In this document: piece by piece, positions 49,301 through 58,025 of the stretch
Position numbering within the stretch: position 1 is the first letter of the stretch
Layout: every line of letters starts with the position of its first letter
Source: Planctomycetota bacterium
GTDB lineage: Bacteria; Planctomycetota; Phycisphaerae; Phycisphaerales; UBA1924
Assembly (NCBI GenBank): GCA_023432465.1
Contig: JAEYUO010000035.1
Location: forward strand, 1-64,000
DNA: 64,000 nt
Reading direction: 5' to 3'
Made by a program: the position numbers and the translations under genes
Notes under the pieces: model-generated
What the model was told of the DNA's origin: nothing
What the model saw: the letters and a program-made list of their open reading frames with translations, nothing else
The model's database searches: none

Positions 49301-50043
49301 TGAACCTCAACTCAGTTCCTGAGCCAGCCAACAGCGCGGAGAAGGCCCCCGAGGGCGTCGTGGGCGGAACTTTCCGTCTCGACTCGATGTCTCCCGGCGC
49401 CGGCGATGGAGCCGGCGGCGAGCTGGCCGCGCCGCCTCGCAAGGGTTGGAAGTCGACGCAGACCATTGCCCTCGTCGTCCTGCTGGGCGCGGGCGGAGGG
49501 ATCGTCTACGGCATGCGCCAGGCGGGCATCGGTCCGATGGCTGCGTTCGCGACGACCAAGATGCCCGACTACGACGTGACCAAGGCGCCGGGCTCGAAGA
49601 CCGCCGATCACAAGCGGATCCTCAAGGACCTCTCCTCGACGAACGTGACCGGTCAGGTGCCGGCGAATCAGGTTCAGAAGAACCCGTTCCTGCTCGCGGA
49701 TCTGCTCGGGGATGAGGCCGCGCCCGTCGGCGAGGACCAGTCCGCCGCGACGGAGCGTGCCCGGATGGAACGCATGCGGCGCGATGCCGAGGCCCACAAG
49801 AAGATCGTCGAGGGTGAGCTTTCGCGCATGATCGTCAACGGCATCATGGGCGCCGACTCCACAGGCAGCGCGGGCGTTGTCCGCCTGAACGGCGATCTTT
49901 TCCGCGTCGGAGACGAGGTCGCGGAGTTGTTCACCGTCAAAGCCATCCACGCCCGGAGCGTGGAGCTTGAGTCCAAGGGCGAGGTCTTCACCGTGTCGCT
50001 TGACGCTTCCAACGATCCCAAAGGCTCCAAGAGGAAGAAGTGA
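49300..50043 (+). CDS. Pilus-operon membrane protein in the PilP position
   Basis: 247 residues. One membrane segment (TIALVVLLGAGGGIVYGM, about 52-69) after a 50-residue cytoplasmic tail, then a linker and a small beta-rich C-terminal domain (about 170-240) reading MIVNGIMG ... VVRLNGDLFRVGDEV ... FTVKAIHARSVELES, which matches the GspC/PilP homology-region fold. PilP normally is a lipoprotein that joins the PilN-PilO ring to the secretin; here it has a transmembrane helix instead of a lipobox. ATG 49300 overlaps the pilO stop (TGATG). The role is inferred from position and fold. Confidence 0.7.
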   Translation: MNLNSVPEPANSAEKAPEGVVGGTFRLDSMSPGAGDGAGGELAAPPRKGWKSTQTIALVVLLGAGGGIVYGMRQAGIGPMAAFATTKMPDYDVTKAPGSKTADHKRILKDLSSTNVTGQVPANQVQKNPFLLADLLGDEAAPVGEDQSAATERARMERMRRDAEAHKKIVEGELSRMIVNGIMGADSTGSAGVVRLNGDLFRVGDEVAELFTVKAIHARSVELESKGEVFTVSLDASNDPKGSKRKK

Positions 50044-50047
50044 TACC

Positions 50048-52117
50048 TTGGGCAAGTTCGACATCGACGACATCCTGAATGACCTGGGCGTTGAGGGCGA
50101 GCGTTCGCCGGATTCCCCCGCCGCGCGCAGCCGCGGCCCGCTGGTCACACCCCCGGATGACCGCCCGCAGCCGCCCGCTCGCAGGCACACGATCGACAGG
50201 GCGGAGAGTTCGTTCTCCCCACTGCCTGCGGTGCCGAGCGGTCAGCGGTCGTTTCATGAGTCGATTACCTTCGACAATGACCCATCGGTCCCGGTGCGCG
50301 GGCCCGCGGCCTCGCAGACCTCGGTCGGGCAGGCGCTCGATACCGTCTACCAACCCGGGGCCGATGAACCGGTCGCCGACGCGACTCCTCTGGGCGAGTT
50401 CCTCGTTCAGAGCGGCGCGATCACCCCGCAGCAGTTGACCGCCGCGCAGCAGGTCGTCAAAGCATCGCCCGGCCGAAGACTTACCGAGGTGCTCATCGAG
50501 CAGGGGGCCGACGAGGTCAAGGTCGCGTCGGGCATTGCGTCGTTCTCAGGCATCCCCTTCGAGCGCATCGACCTCGACAAGGGTCTGGATGGCGGCTTCG
50601 ACGGCCGGATGCTCCAGCGGCTCACGCCCGAGTTCTGCAAGCAGCACATGGTGCTCCCGATCCGCACGACCAAGGTCGGATCCGGGCCGAACGCCCCCAC
50701 CCGTGTCGTCATCGGCGCGGTCAATCCCGATGACGTCTTCCTGCTCGACGAGGTTCGCCGCCGGCTCGGCGTGACGGGCGTGAAGATGGTCGTCGTTCCG
50801 CCCTCTGATGTTCGCGGCGCGATCGAGATCCTCGGCGGCGGAGAAGAGACCAAGGACGTTGACATCGCCGACCTGCTCAGCGAGGTTGACGACGGCGATG
50901 TGCAGGTCGAGAAGGCCAAGGAATCTCAGGATGTCGACCTCGAGAAGGCCGCGGAAGAAAGCCCGGTCATCCGCTATGTGAACTACATCATCCAGACCGC
51001 GGTGAAGGAAGGGGCATCGGATATCCACATCGAGCCCGCCGAGAAGAAGCTCAAGGTCCGCTTCCGTATCGACGGTGTCCTGTTCGAGATGATGAACCCT
51101 CCCGGCGGAATGGCCAACGCGATCACTTCGCGCCTCAAGATCATGGCCAACCTGGACATCTCCGAGCGCCGACTCCCGCAGGACGGGCGTATCCGCTGCA
51201 CCGTCGCTGGCCGCAAGCTCGACCTGCGTATGTCCACCCTGCCCAGCGGCACCGGCGAGAAGACCGTTCTCCGAATCCTCGACACGCGCTCGATCAACGT
51301 CAGTCTCGATGACCTGGGTTTCTCCGAAGAGGCAATGGTCATCTGGAAGAAGGCCATCGATGAGCCGCACGGAATCGTCCTTGTCACCGGTCCCACCGGC
51401 TCGGGCAAGACGACCACGCTGTACTCCTCTCTGCGGCAGATGGACAAGCAGTCGATGAACGTTTCGACGGTCGAGGACCCCATCGAGTATCACCTCGACG
51501 GAATCACTCAGACCCAGGTGCACGACAAGATCGGCATGACGTTCGCCAAGGCCCTCAAGGCCCTGCTGCGTCAGGACCCCGATGTCATCATGCTCGGCGA
51601 AATCCGCGATATGGAGACCGCCCAGACGGCGGTGCAGGCCGCGCTCACGGGCCACCTGGTGCTCTCCACGTTGCACACCAACGACGCCCCCGGCTCCATC
51701 ACCCGGCTTGTGAACATCGGCCTCGAGCCCTTCCTTGTCGGCGCGGCCGTCCGGGCAGTGCTCGCCCAGCGACTCGTTCGCCGCCTCTGCGTTCACTGCA
51801 AGGTGAACGAGGCGCCCGGCGAGGAAATGGCCGAGTTCCTGGGGATGAACGGCATGGACTGCGACGGCATCTGGCTCCCCAAGGGCTGCGAGAAGTGCCG
51901 CAACACCGGCTATTCCGGCCGCGTCGGCATCTACGAGCTGCTCACGGTCGATGACCAGCTCCGCGACATCATTGCCCGCAATCCCAACGTCGCCGAGTTC
52001 CGCCGCCTCTGTATCGAGCGCGGCATGGTCACACTCCGCAACGACGGAATGTCCAAGGTCGCCCGCGGCTTGACAACCATCCAGGAAGTGCTCAGCGCGA
52101 CCGAATCGGGCAGTTGA
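50048..52117 (+). CDS. pilB: Type IV pilus extension ATPase PilB (GspE family)
   Basis: 689 residues from a TTG at 50048 that starts LGKFDIDDILNDLG; no ATG fits. The N-terminal MshEN-type domain is near 113-250 (LGEFLVQSGAITPQQLTAAQ). The motor follows: Walker A GPTGSGKTT at 448-456, the Asp box VEDPIEYHLDGI, Walker B VIMLGEIRDMETA, and the His box STLHTNDAP. A four-Cys zinc element (CVHC ... CEKC, about 580-622) marks assembly ATPases rather than PilT. It powers pilin polymerisation at the inner membrane. It is the last gene of the operon; no pilC, pilT, pilQ or pilin gene is adjacent. Confidence 0.93.
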   Translation: MGKFDIDDILNDLGVEGERSPDSPAARSRGPLVTPPDDRPQPPARRHTIDRAESSFSPLPAVPSGQRSFHESITFDNDPSVPVRGPAASQTSVGQALDTVYQPGADEPVADATPLGEFLVQSGAITPQQLTAAQQVVKASPGRRLTEVLIEQGADEVKVASGIASFSGIPFERIDLDKGLDGGFDGRMLQRLTPEFCKQHMVLPIRTTKVGSGPNAPTRVVIGAVNPDDVFLLDEVRRRLGVTGVKMVVVPPSDVRGAIEILGGGEETKDVDIADLLSEVDDGDVQVEKAKESQDVDLEKAAEESPVIRYVNYIIQTAVKEGASDIHIEPAEKKLKVRFRIDGVLFEMMNPPGGMANAITSRLKIMANLDISERRLPQDGRIRCTVAGRKLDLRMSTLPSGTGEKTVLRILDTRSINVSLDDLGFSEEAMVIWKKAIDEPHGIVLVTGPTGSGKTTTLYSSLRQMDKQSMNVSTVEDPIEYHLDGITQTQVHDKIGMTFAKALKALLRQDPDVIMLGEIRDMETAQTAVQAALTGHLVLSTLHTNDAPGSITRLVNIGLEPFLVGAAVRAVLAQRLVRRLCVHCKVNEAPGEEMAEFLGMNGMDCDGIWLPKGCEKCRNTGYSGRVGIYELLTVDDQLRDIIARNPNVAEFRRLCIERGMVTLRNDGMSKVARGLTTIQEVLSATESGS

Positions 52118-52132
52118 TCGGTTGCACGCCAG

Positions 52133-53203
52133 TCAACGCTTCGCGGCAAGCCCAATGGCCCGCTTCTGCGCGCTCGATACTCCCAGGGCAAGCACGCCTC
52201 CGGCGTCGACCCATTCGCCGCGCACCGGTGTCCGCGACCCCCGGCGCATCGCCGCATACACCGCAAACTCCACACGCCGGTGTGTTGTGATGTGCCGGAA
52301 CCTGCCGCACGAGTCCATCTCCGCGGCTTTCATCCCAAGCGATCTCGCCACCTCCGCGCGAGTCGGCGGGCGATCCGTGCGCTCCACCGTCGGCGCCTGC
52401 CACAGCCCCGCCCACATCCCCCCGTTGCCGCGCTGCTCCAAGAGAACCCGCCCACGAGCATCCCGCACGACGACCGTCGCGCAGTACACCACACGCTTCA
52501 CCGTCGCCGCCTTCGCCAGCGGGATCCGTTGCGTCGCTCCCATCTTCCTCGCTTCGCACACGCCCGCGAGCGGGCACTCTCCGCATCGCGGCTTGGCCGG
52601 CGCCGGAACGCACACCGTCGCGCCAAGTTCCATGATCGCTTCGTTCGCAATGCCCGCCCCGGGTCCGCGGAACCCCGCCGCGGCCAACTCGTCGGCGCGT
52701 TCCCAGAGCCACGGCTGAATCTCGCGGTCATCGGAACGCACCTCGCGGCCGTGGATCCGCAGCATCACGCGTGCGACATTCCCGTCGACGATCGGCGCTT
52801 GCTCACCATGCGCAATCGACGAAACGGCCCCGGCCGTGTACCTGCCCACACCCGGCAGTTCGCGAAGCTCCGAGACCGACCGTGGCACTTTTCCCCCGAA
52901 TCGCTCGACGATCATCTTCGCCGCACCGTGCAGGTTCCGCGCACGCCGGTAGTACCCCATCCCCGTCCACATCGCCAGGACTTCCCGCTCATCTGCATCG
53001 GCGAGGGACTGAACAGTCGGGAACCGAGCCAGGAACCGCGGGAATCGTTCGATCACCCGGGAGACCTGCGTCTGCTGGAGCATCGCCTCCGAGACCAACA
53101 CCGCGTACGGATCGCGGCGAAGACCGATCGCCGCACGCCACGGCAGTTGCCGCGAGTTGGCCGCGAACCACTTGACAAGGGACTGTACAGCGGTCGCCTT
53201 CAC
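52133..53203 (-). CDS. mutY: A/G-specific adenine glycosylase
   Basis: 356 residues, GTG start. MutY removes adenine mispaired with 8-oxoguanine. The catalytic Glu lies in VLVSEAMLQQTQV near 39; the helix-hairpin-helix is LPGVGRYTAGAVSSIA near 115 with Asp in PIVDGNVARVMLR. The iron-sulfur cluster Cys are in VCVPAPAKPRCGECPLAGVC; the first spacer is 8 residues, not the usual 6. The C-terminal Nudix-like domain recognising 8-oxoG (VLLEQRGNGGMWAGLWQAP) is complete. It lies 45 bases downstream of yidC on the same strand and is convergent with pilB (15 bases between stops). Confidence 0.94.
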   Translation of the reverse strand: MKATAVQSLVKWFAANSRQLPWRAAIGLRRDPYAVLVSEAMLQQTQVSRVIERFPRFLARFPTVQSLADADEREVLAMWTGMGYYRRARNLHGAAKMIVERFGGKVPRSVSELRELPGVGRYTAGAVSSIAHGEQAPIVDGNVARVMLRIHGREVRSDDREIQPWLWERADELAAAGFRGPGAGIANEAIMELGATVCVPAPAKPRCGECPLAGVCEARKMGATQRIPLAKAATVKRVVYCATVVVRDARGRVLLEQRGNGGMWAGLWQAPTVERTDRPPTRAEVARSLGMKAAEMDSCGRFRHITTHRRVEFAVYAAMRRGSRTPVRGEWVDAGGVLALGVSSAQKRAIGLAAKR

Positions 53204-53248
53204 AGCGGATCTCGTGGCCGTTCATCTCTAAGATGCCGCGATGCGTTT

Positions 53249-55624
53249 TCAGGGCTTGCGGTACTTCTTCGTTGCCTGCTTCTTCTGCTCCTCGACGAGC
53301 TTCTGCCGGCGCTCAACCTCCGCCTGCAACCTGGCAAAGAAGCCGGGCTTCGCGCCCTTCTTCGCGGCATCCCGGTCCTTCCGGCCGTATGGCGTCGCAG
53401 GCGCAAGCCCCGCGGCGACCCGCTCCTCGTGCTTCTTCTCAAGCTCGTCGGCGTGCGCGCGGATCCACTTGCTCTCCAGGATGCCAAGCGTCGAGTTGAC
53501 CATGAAGTACAGCGACAGTGCCGCGGGCGCGTTGTACATGAAGACGGGGAACATCACCACCATCATCACCTTCATCATCTTCTGCTGCTGTTCCTGCTCC
53601 GGGGTCATCTGCCCCGTCGAGGGCGGTGTCATGTACTTCTGCTGGATGTAGAACACGACGCCCAGCAGCAGCGGCAGGATGTTGAGTCCCTGGATCGGCC
53701 CCATGAGTCCCGAGAGCAGGGGGATCGAGAACCCGTCCCAGTTGAACGCGTCACGGAAACTGACGAAGTTGTCGGGCTCGGCGAGGTCGGCTAGGAACGA
53801 CCACCGCCCGCCGGTGACCCATTGCACCGCGCCGAAGAATGCGGCCTCGTGGCGCAGCTCGAACGTAAAAAAGATCATGGCGTACAGGGCAATCCAGATC
53901 GGCGTCTGCAGCAGCGGCGGCAGGCAGCCGCGAGCGGCCGCGCCATAGTCGACGTGGCCCTCGCGCATCAGCTTGGTGACCTCTTCGCGCATCTTCGCCG
54001 GGTCGTTCTTGTACTTCTCCTGAATCGCCTTCTGCTTGGGGGCCAGCGCCTGCATCTGCTTGCCGAAGCGGATCATGCTCAGCTGCGACCACCGTGTCAC
54101 CGGGTGCAGCGCGGTCCGCACGCACACCACCAGCACCATGATCGCGAGCGCCCAGTCGAACACGACGTAATCGTGCAGGATCCCCAGGAACCACCGCAGG
54201 AACAACGCGACCGGCTGAAATGTGCAGAACGCGCACGGCCCGCCGAAGGTGAAGATCACCAACTCCGTCAGGCCGTAATAGCTCGCGGCGGGCTCGGCAT
54301 CGATGTACTTCCCCGAGATCGGACCCGCATAGATCAGCATCGACAGATCGGCGCTCGAGCCCGGCGCGACAGTCAGCTTCGGTGAAGTCACCCGCAGGAT
54401 CATCACCCCCGGCGAGGACCGCCCCGTCGCGCTCGGATCAACCGGCGAGGGCACCGCGAGCCGGTCCACCCGCTCGACGAGCTTGAACTCTTTGTCCTTG
54501 CCCGCGGGCTTGCTCAGATCGACGCCCGAGCCGGGCACCGGGTGCATCGCCACGGCAAAGTACCGCGAGGTCATGCCCGCCCACGACAGCCGCAGGCTGC
54601 TTTCACGCGATTCCTGATCCGGCCACAGCGTGGTCGGTGGCCATGTCGGCAGGCCGGAGATGGAAGCCCCCGGCTTCCCAAGCACGCTGTCGTGTGCAAG
54701 CCGGTACTGCTTGCCGAGCACGATCTGATCAGGGTCCGAGGTGGCAGGCAGCACATAGCCAAACCGAACCCGTCGCACATCCCCGCCATACCGGATCGTG
54801 CCCAGCGGAAGGTCGCTCGGCCCATACTGGTTCCACACGATCGACAGCGGCCGATCGGACAGATTCTCAAACCCTTGTTCGAGTCCGACTTCGTACGAGT
54901 CAGGCCTGAGGACATACCGCCGCGTGATGCGAGCCAGCTCACGCTCCGCGCCATCCTCGGTGCGCTCGGTGATGATCGCCTCAAACGCGCCGGGCCCCGT
55001 CTGCCTCCACAGCGTGACCGTCGCATCCGCGGTATCAAGCGAGAGGTCCACGCTCCGCCCGTCGATCTCCACGCTTCCCGCGGCCATCGGCGTCGTGCCG
55101 ATCCGGTCACTCCCCGGCAGGCCGACGAACCGCTGGATCGTTTCGTGTTCCTTCCGGTCCACATGCTCAAAGTGATTCGCCAGCCGCAGGCTCGAGAGGC
55201 CCGCGCCGAACACCGAGAACCGGATCTCCATGTGATACGCGCCGCCATCGGCGCTCGGAGTCAAGCTGCCGATCGACTCCAGGGGCGCAAGCGGGAATCG
55301 CCGCGCGCGAAGCTCACCCAGCGGCAGTCCCGCAGTCGGGATCGCGGGAACACCCGCCGCGGCCGGCACAGCCGAATCGACGGGCTCCGTCGCCGGTTGA
55401 TTGCCCGCATCTGTCGCTGATGCGCTCGGCTCGGGCGTGTTCGTTCCATCCGCACTGGCCGTTGCAGGGCTCGCGGCCGGTGCCGCGTCCTTGGCGATGG
55501 GCGGGGCGGGCTTCTTCGATCCGCTCACGGCGTAGAGGTACGCGATTCCGATTCCCGCAAGCACAATGGCAAGCGGAACGAGAATCCGGAACAGTCGGTT
55601 GGGTCTTGGACGGGCGTCGGGCAT
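53249..55624 (-). CDS. yidC: Membrane protein insertase YidC
   Basis: 791 residues. YidC inserts and folds inner-membrane proteins, alone or with Sec. Residues about 15-35 are the first helix (LFRILVPLAIVLAGIGIAYL). A large periplasmic domain follows to about 465. The conserved Oxa1 core has five helices starting at FLRWFLGILHDYVVFDWALA, with the coiled loop (KQMQALAPKQKAIQEKYKND) and GAARGCLPPLLQTPIWIALY, and ends with NAPAALSLYFMVNSTLGILE. The C-terminus is highly basic (KKQATKKYRKP), which can bind ribosomes. Long for the family because of the N-terminal Ala/Pro-rich spacer. ATG 55624; a GTG 30 bases upstream is an alternative. rnpA is not adjacent. Confidence 0.93.
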   Translation of the reverse strand: MPDARPRPNRLFRILVPLAIVLAGIGIAYLYAVSGSKKPAPPIAKDAAPAASPATASADGTNTPEPSASATDAGNQPATEPVDSAVPAAAGVPAIPTAGLPLGELRARRFPLAPLESIGSLTPSADGGAYHMEIRFSVFGAGLSSLRLANHFEHVDRKEHETIQRFVGLPGSDRIGTTPMAAGSVEIDGRSVDLSLDTADATVTLWRQTGPGAFEAIITERTEDGAERELARITRRYVLRPDSYEVGLEQGFENLSDRPLSIVWNQYGPSDLPLGTIRYGGDVRRVRFGYVLPATSDPDQIVLGKQYRLAHDSVLGKPGASISGLPTWPPTTLWPDQESRESSLRLSWAGMTSRYFAVAMHPVPGSGVDLSKPAGKDKEFKLVERVDRLAVPSPVDPSATGRSSPGVMILRVTSPKLTVAPGSSADLSMLIYAGPISGKYIDAEPAASYYGLTELVIFTFGGPCAFCTFQPVALFLRWFLGILHDYVVFDWALAIMVLVVCVRTALHPVTRWSQLSMIRFGKQMQALAPKQKAIQEKYKNDPAKMREEVTKLMREGHVDYGAAARGCLPPLLQTPIWIALYAMIFFTFELRHEAAFFGAVQWVTGGRWSFLADLAEPDNFVSFRDAFNWDGFSIPLLSGLMGPIQGLNILPLLLGVVFYIQQKYMTPPSTGQMTPEQEQQQKMMKVMMVVMFPVFMYNAPAALSLYFMVNSTLGILESKWIRAHADELEKKHEERVAAGLAPATPYGRKDRDAAKKGAKPGFFARLQAEVERRQKLVEEQKKQATKKYRKP

Positions 55625-55696
55625 GGGGCGGATGATAGATGGAGGCAAGGGCACCTGCCGAAGGGTTCCTCAGAGCCCTACCTTCACGCCTTCTCG

Positions 55697-56479
55697 CTAC
55701 CGACCCTCGTACAGCCGATCGCCCAGCCAGTCAGACAGGGCGCCAATCGCCTTGATCTTGCTGGCGGTCTTCTCGACGTCGTACTCGATCCGAACAAACT
55801 GGATCCGATCCGGACTCAGAATCGTGTAGCAAGCCCGGGGATCAAGGTCCCGCGGCTGTCCGACCGAGCCGACGTTGATGATCGCCTTCTCGTCCATGAA
55901 CTTGTACGTCGCGTCGGTCAGTTCCGCCGGCGGATAGAAGTCAGGCTCATCCGTGAACACCCCGGGCACGTGCGTGTGCCCGACGATACAGAACCTCGGG
56001 ACCCGCTCGAAGATCGTGGTGACTTTGTCCGGGGCGGACTGGCAGTCGTCCGGGAAGATGTACTCGTTGATCGGCCGTCGCGGCGAGCCATGCACCGCCA
56101 GCATCGGTAGGTTGGATTCCGGAGTCGCCTCCACCACGCGGACCCGAAGCTGCCCCAGAAACTCGTACCGTGAGCGTCGAAGCTCGGGGTCGGGCTCCGC
56201 ATCAAACTGCTGCCGCGTCCAATATGCCGCCTGCTCCGCACCGGGGTTGAAGTTGGTCGGCTCGTAGAGCACCGAGAAGTCGTGGTTGCCCATCAGCGAC
56301 CACGCGCAGCGCTGACGGATCAGATCGACACATTCCAGCGGGTCCGGGCCGTAGCCGATGATGTCCCCAAGCGAGATGATCCGCTCGATGCCCCGCGCAT
56401 CGATATCCGCCAGCACAGTCTTGAGCGCCTCGGCGTTGGCGTGGACATCGGAGATGATCGCCACCTGTTTTTGCGCCAC
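55697..56479 (-). CDS. Metallophosphoesterase (calcineurin-like)
   Basis: 260 residues, GTG start with AAGGAC 6 bases upstream. The full set of metal-binding motifs is present: ISDVHANAEAL (D-x-H) near 9, LGDIIGYGPDP near 37, MGNHD near 63, AVHGSPR near 128 and VGHTHVPGV near 167. Family members hydrolyse phosphoesters, some with phosphodiesterase or protein phosphatase activity (YfcE/MJ0936-like); the substrate here is unknown. It stands 40 bases downstream of the yidC start on the same strand and divergent from clpP1. Confidence 0.9.
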   Translation of the reverse strand: MAQKQVAIISDVHANAEALKTVLADIDARGIERIISLGDIIGYGPDPLECVDLIRQRCAWSLMGNHDFSVLYEPTNFNPGAEQAAYWTRQQFDAEPDPELRRSRYEFLGQLRVRVVEATPESNLPMLAVHGSPRRPINEYIFPDDCQSAPDKVTTIFERVPRFCIVGHTHVPGVFTDEPDFYPPAELTDATYKFMDEKAIINVGSVGQPRDLDPRACYTILSPDRIQFVRIEYDVEKTASKIKAIGALSDWLGDRLYEGR

Positions 56480-56510
56480 GTCAATGTCCTTACCCGGGTC
56501 TCCGGCTCGA

Positions 56511-56529
56511 CCCCTCCCCGGGGGAGGGG
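56511..56529. repeat. GC palindrome in the divergent clpP1/phosphoesterase region
   Basis: CCCCTCCCCGGGGGAGGGG: a 7-bp perfect inverted repeat around CCGGG. It lies 32 bases upstream of the phosphoesterase GTG and about 230 bases upstream of clpP1. It could be an operator or a REP-like element; only one copy seen. Confidence 0.3.
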
Positions 56530-56755
56530 AATCCTAACGGCAGTCCGTCCGCGCTGCCACGACCCTCCCCCGCATCGCCCCGTGCCTCGTTCTTACTCGG
56601 CTTTCCGCCTCTCGCCTTACCCATCCCGTCCGGATTGCCGATCTTGACCCCGGGCCTACCATGCGAATCGATCGGTCCGCGGCTCACTCCCCGCGGTTCC
56701 GACGCCCCGCCGTCCCCTTTCTTCCGGCCGGGCGGGCCCAACAAGGAGGCAGGGA

Positions 56756-57334
56756 ATGCCCTCAGTGAACGTCTCCTATCAACGAACCCGTGAGATGACC
56801 ATCGACGAGCTTTTGCTCGAGAACCGGGTCATCTTTCTGATCGGTGAGATCAACCACGCCTCCGCCGCCCGGCTCATGATGCAGATGTTTTACCTTGAGC
56901 ATCAGAAGGCGGGCCAGGAGATCCACTTCTACATCAACTCGCCCGGCGGCGCGGTGGATGACACCCTCGCCATCTACGACACCATGCGCTTCCTCAAGAG
57001 CCCGGTGTCCACCTACTGCCTCGGCCGGGCCTACTCCGGCGGCGCGGTCCTCCTCACCGCGGGCACAAAGGGCAAGCGGTTCATCCTCCCCCACGCCAAG
57101 GTCATGGTCCATCAGCCCTATGGCGGTGTCGGCGGTCAGGCCGAGGACATCCGCATTCAGGCCGAGCAGATCATCAAGTCCAAGACCGAACTGATCCGCA
57201 TCGTCGCCAAGCACACCGGCCAGAGCGAGGACCAGGTCCGCAAGGACGGCGAGCGCGACAAGTACTTCAACGCCATGGAGGCCAAGGAGTACGGCCTGGT
57301 CGATGAAGTCATCGCCGAGCCCCCGATCGCCTGA
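56756..57334 (+). CDS. clpP: ATP-dependent Clp protease proteolytic subunit (paralog 1)
   Basis: 192 residues with an excellent AGGAGG Shine-Dalgarno. ClpP forms a tetradecameric chamber that degrades proteins fed by ClpX or ClpA/C. The catalytic triad is Ser94 (GRAYSGGA), His119 (VMVHQPYGG) and Asp168 (GERDKYF). The Ser box differs from the canonical QAASMG. The rest, FYINSPGGAVDDTLAIYD and AKEYGLVDEV, is typical. The second clpP follows 52 bases downstream and is probably co-transcribed; the two may form a mixed ClpP1P2 particle. Confidence 0.93.
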   Translation: MPSVNVSYQRTREMTIDELLLENRVIFLIGEINHASAARLMMQMFYLEHQKAGQEIHFYINSPGGAVDDTLAIYDTMRFLKSPVSTYCLGRAYSGGAVLLTAGTKGKRFILPHAKVMVHQPYGGVGGQAEDIRIQAEQIIKSKTELIRIVAKHTGQSEDQVRKDGERDKYFNAMEAKEYGLVDEVIAEPPIA

Positions 57335-57386
57335 TCACACCGTTCTCGCTCTTCCACGATCGTCCACGCCCACCAAGGGTTCAAAC

Positions 57387-58010
57387 ATGTCCGGTTACAT
57401 GGTCCCCATCGTCATCGAGCAGTCCGGCCGCGGCGAACGCGCGTACGACATCTATTCCCGCCTGCTCAAGGACCGCATCATCTTTCTCGGCGGCGGCGTG
57501 GGCGATGAGATCGCCAGCCTCATCATCGCCCAGCTGCTCTTCCTCGCCAACGAGGACCCCAAGGCCGATGTCCACCTCTACATCAACTCGCCCGGCGGCT
57601 CCGTCTCCGCGGGTCTGGGCATCATCGACACGATGAACTTCATCCAGTGCGATGTCTGCACGTACATCATCGGCCAGGCCGCGAGCATGGGCTCCATCAT
57701 CGCCGCCAGCGGCGCAAAGGGAAAGCGCTACACGCTCGCCAACGCCCGCAACCTCATGCACCAGCCCCTCATCGGCGGCGTCATGGAGGGCCAGGCCACG
57801 GATCTGGAGATCGAAGCCCGCGAGATGCTCCGCATCCGCGACCGCCTCTACGACATCTACTCCCGGGCCACCGGCCAGACCGTCGAACGCATCACCGCCG
57901 ACTGCGACCGCAACAAGTGGCTCGACGAGAAGGAGATGCTCGAGTACGGCCTGGTGGACCGCGTGCTCACCAGCATGCCTGTCCTGAAGCGTGAGCCCGG
58001 CATCGAATAA
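57387..58010 (+). CDS. clpP: ATP-dependent Clp protease proteolytic subunit (paralog 2)
   Basis: 207 residues. Canonical ClpP: LYINSPGGSVSAGLGIID, Ser100 in GQAASMGS, His125 in LMHQPLIGG and Asp174 in DCDRNKWL. The N-terminus (VPIVIEQSGRGERAYDIYSR) matches the standard hairpin that contacts the ATPase. AAGGG precedes ATG 57387. It is paired with the diverged paralog upstream; the convergent M56 gene ends 15 bases after the stop. Confidence 0.95.
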   Translation: MSGYMVPIVIEQSGRGERAYDIYSRLLKDRIIFLGGGVGDEIASLIIAQLLFLANEDPKADVHLYINSPGGSVSAGLGIIDTMNFIQCDVCTYIIGQAASMGSIIAASGAKGKRYTLANARNLMHQPLIGGVMEGQATDLEIEAREMLRIRDRLYDIYSRATGQTVERITADCDRNKWLDEKEMLEYGLVDRVLTSMPVLKREPGIE

Positions 58011-58025
58011 GTTTCGCCCGCTGCT

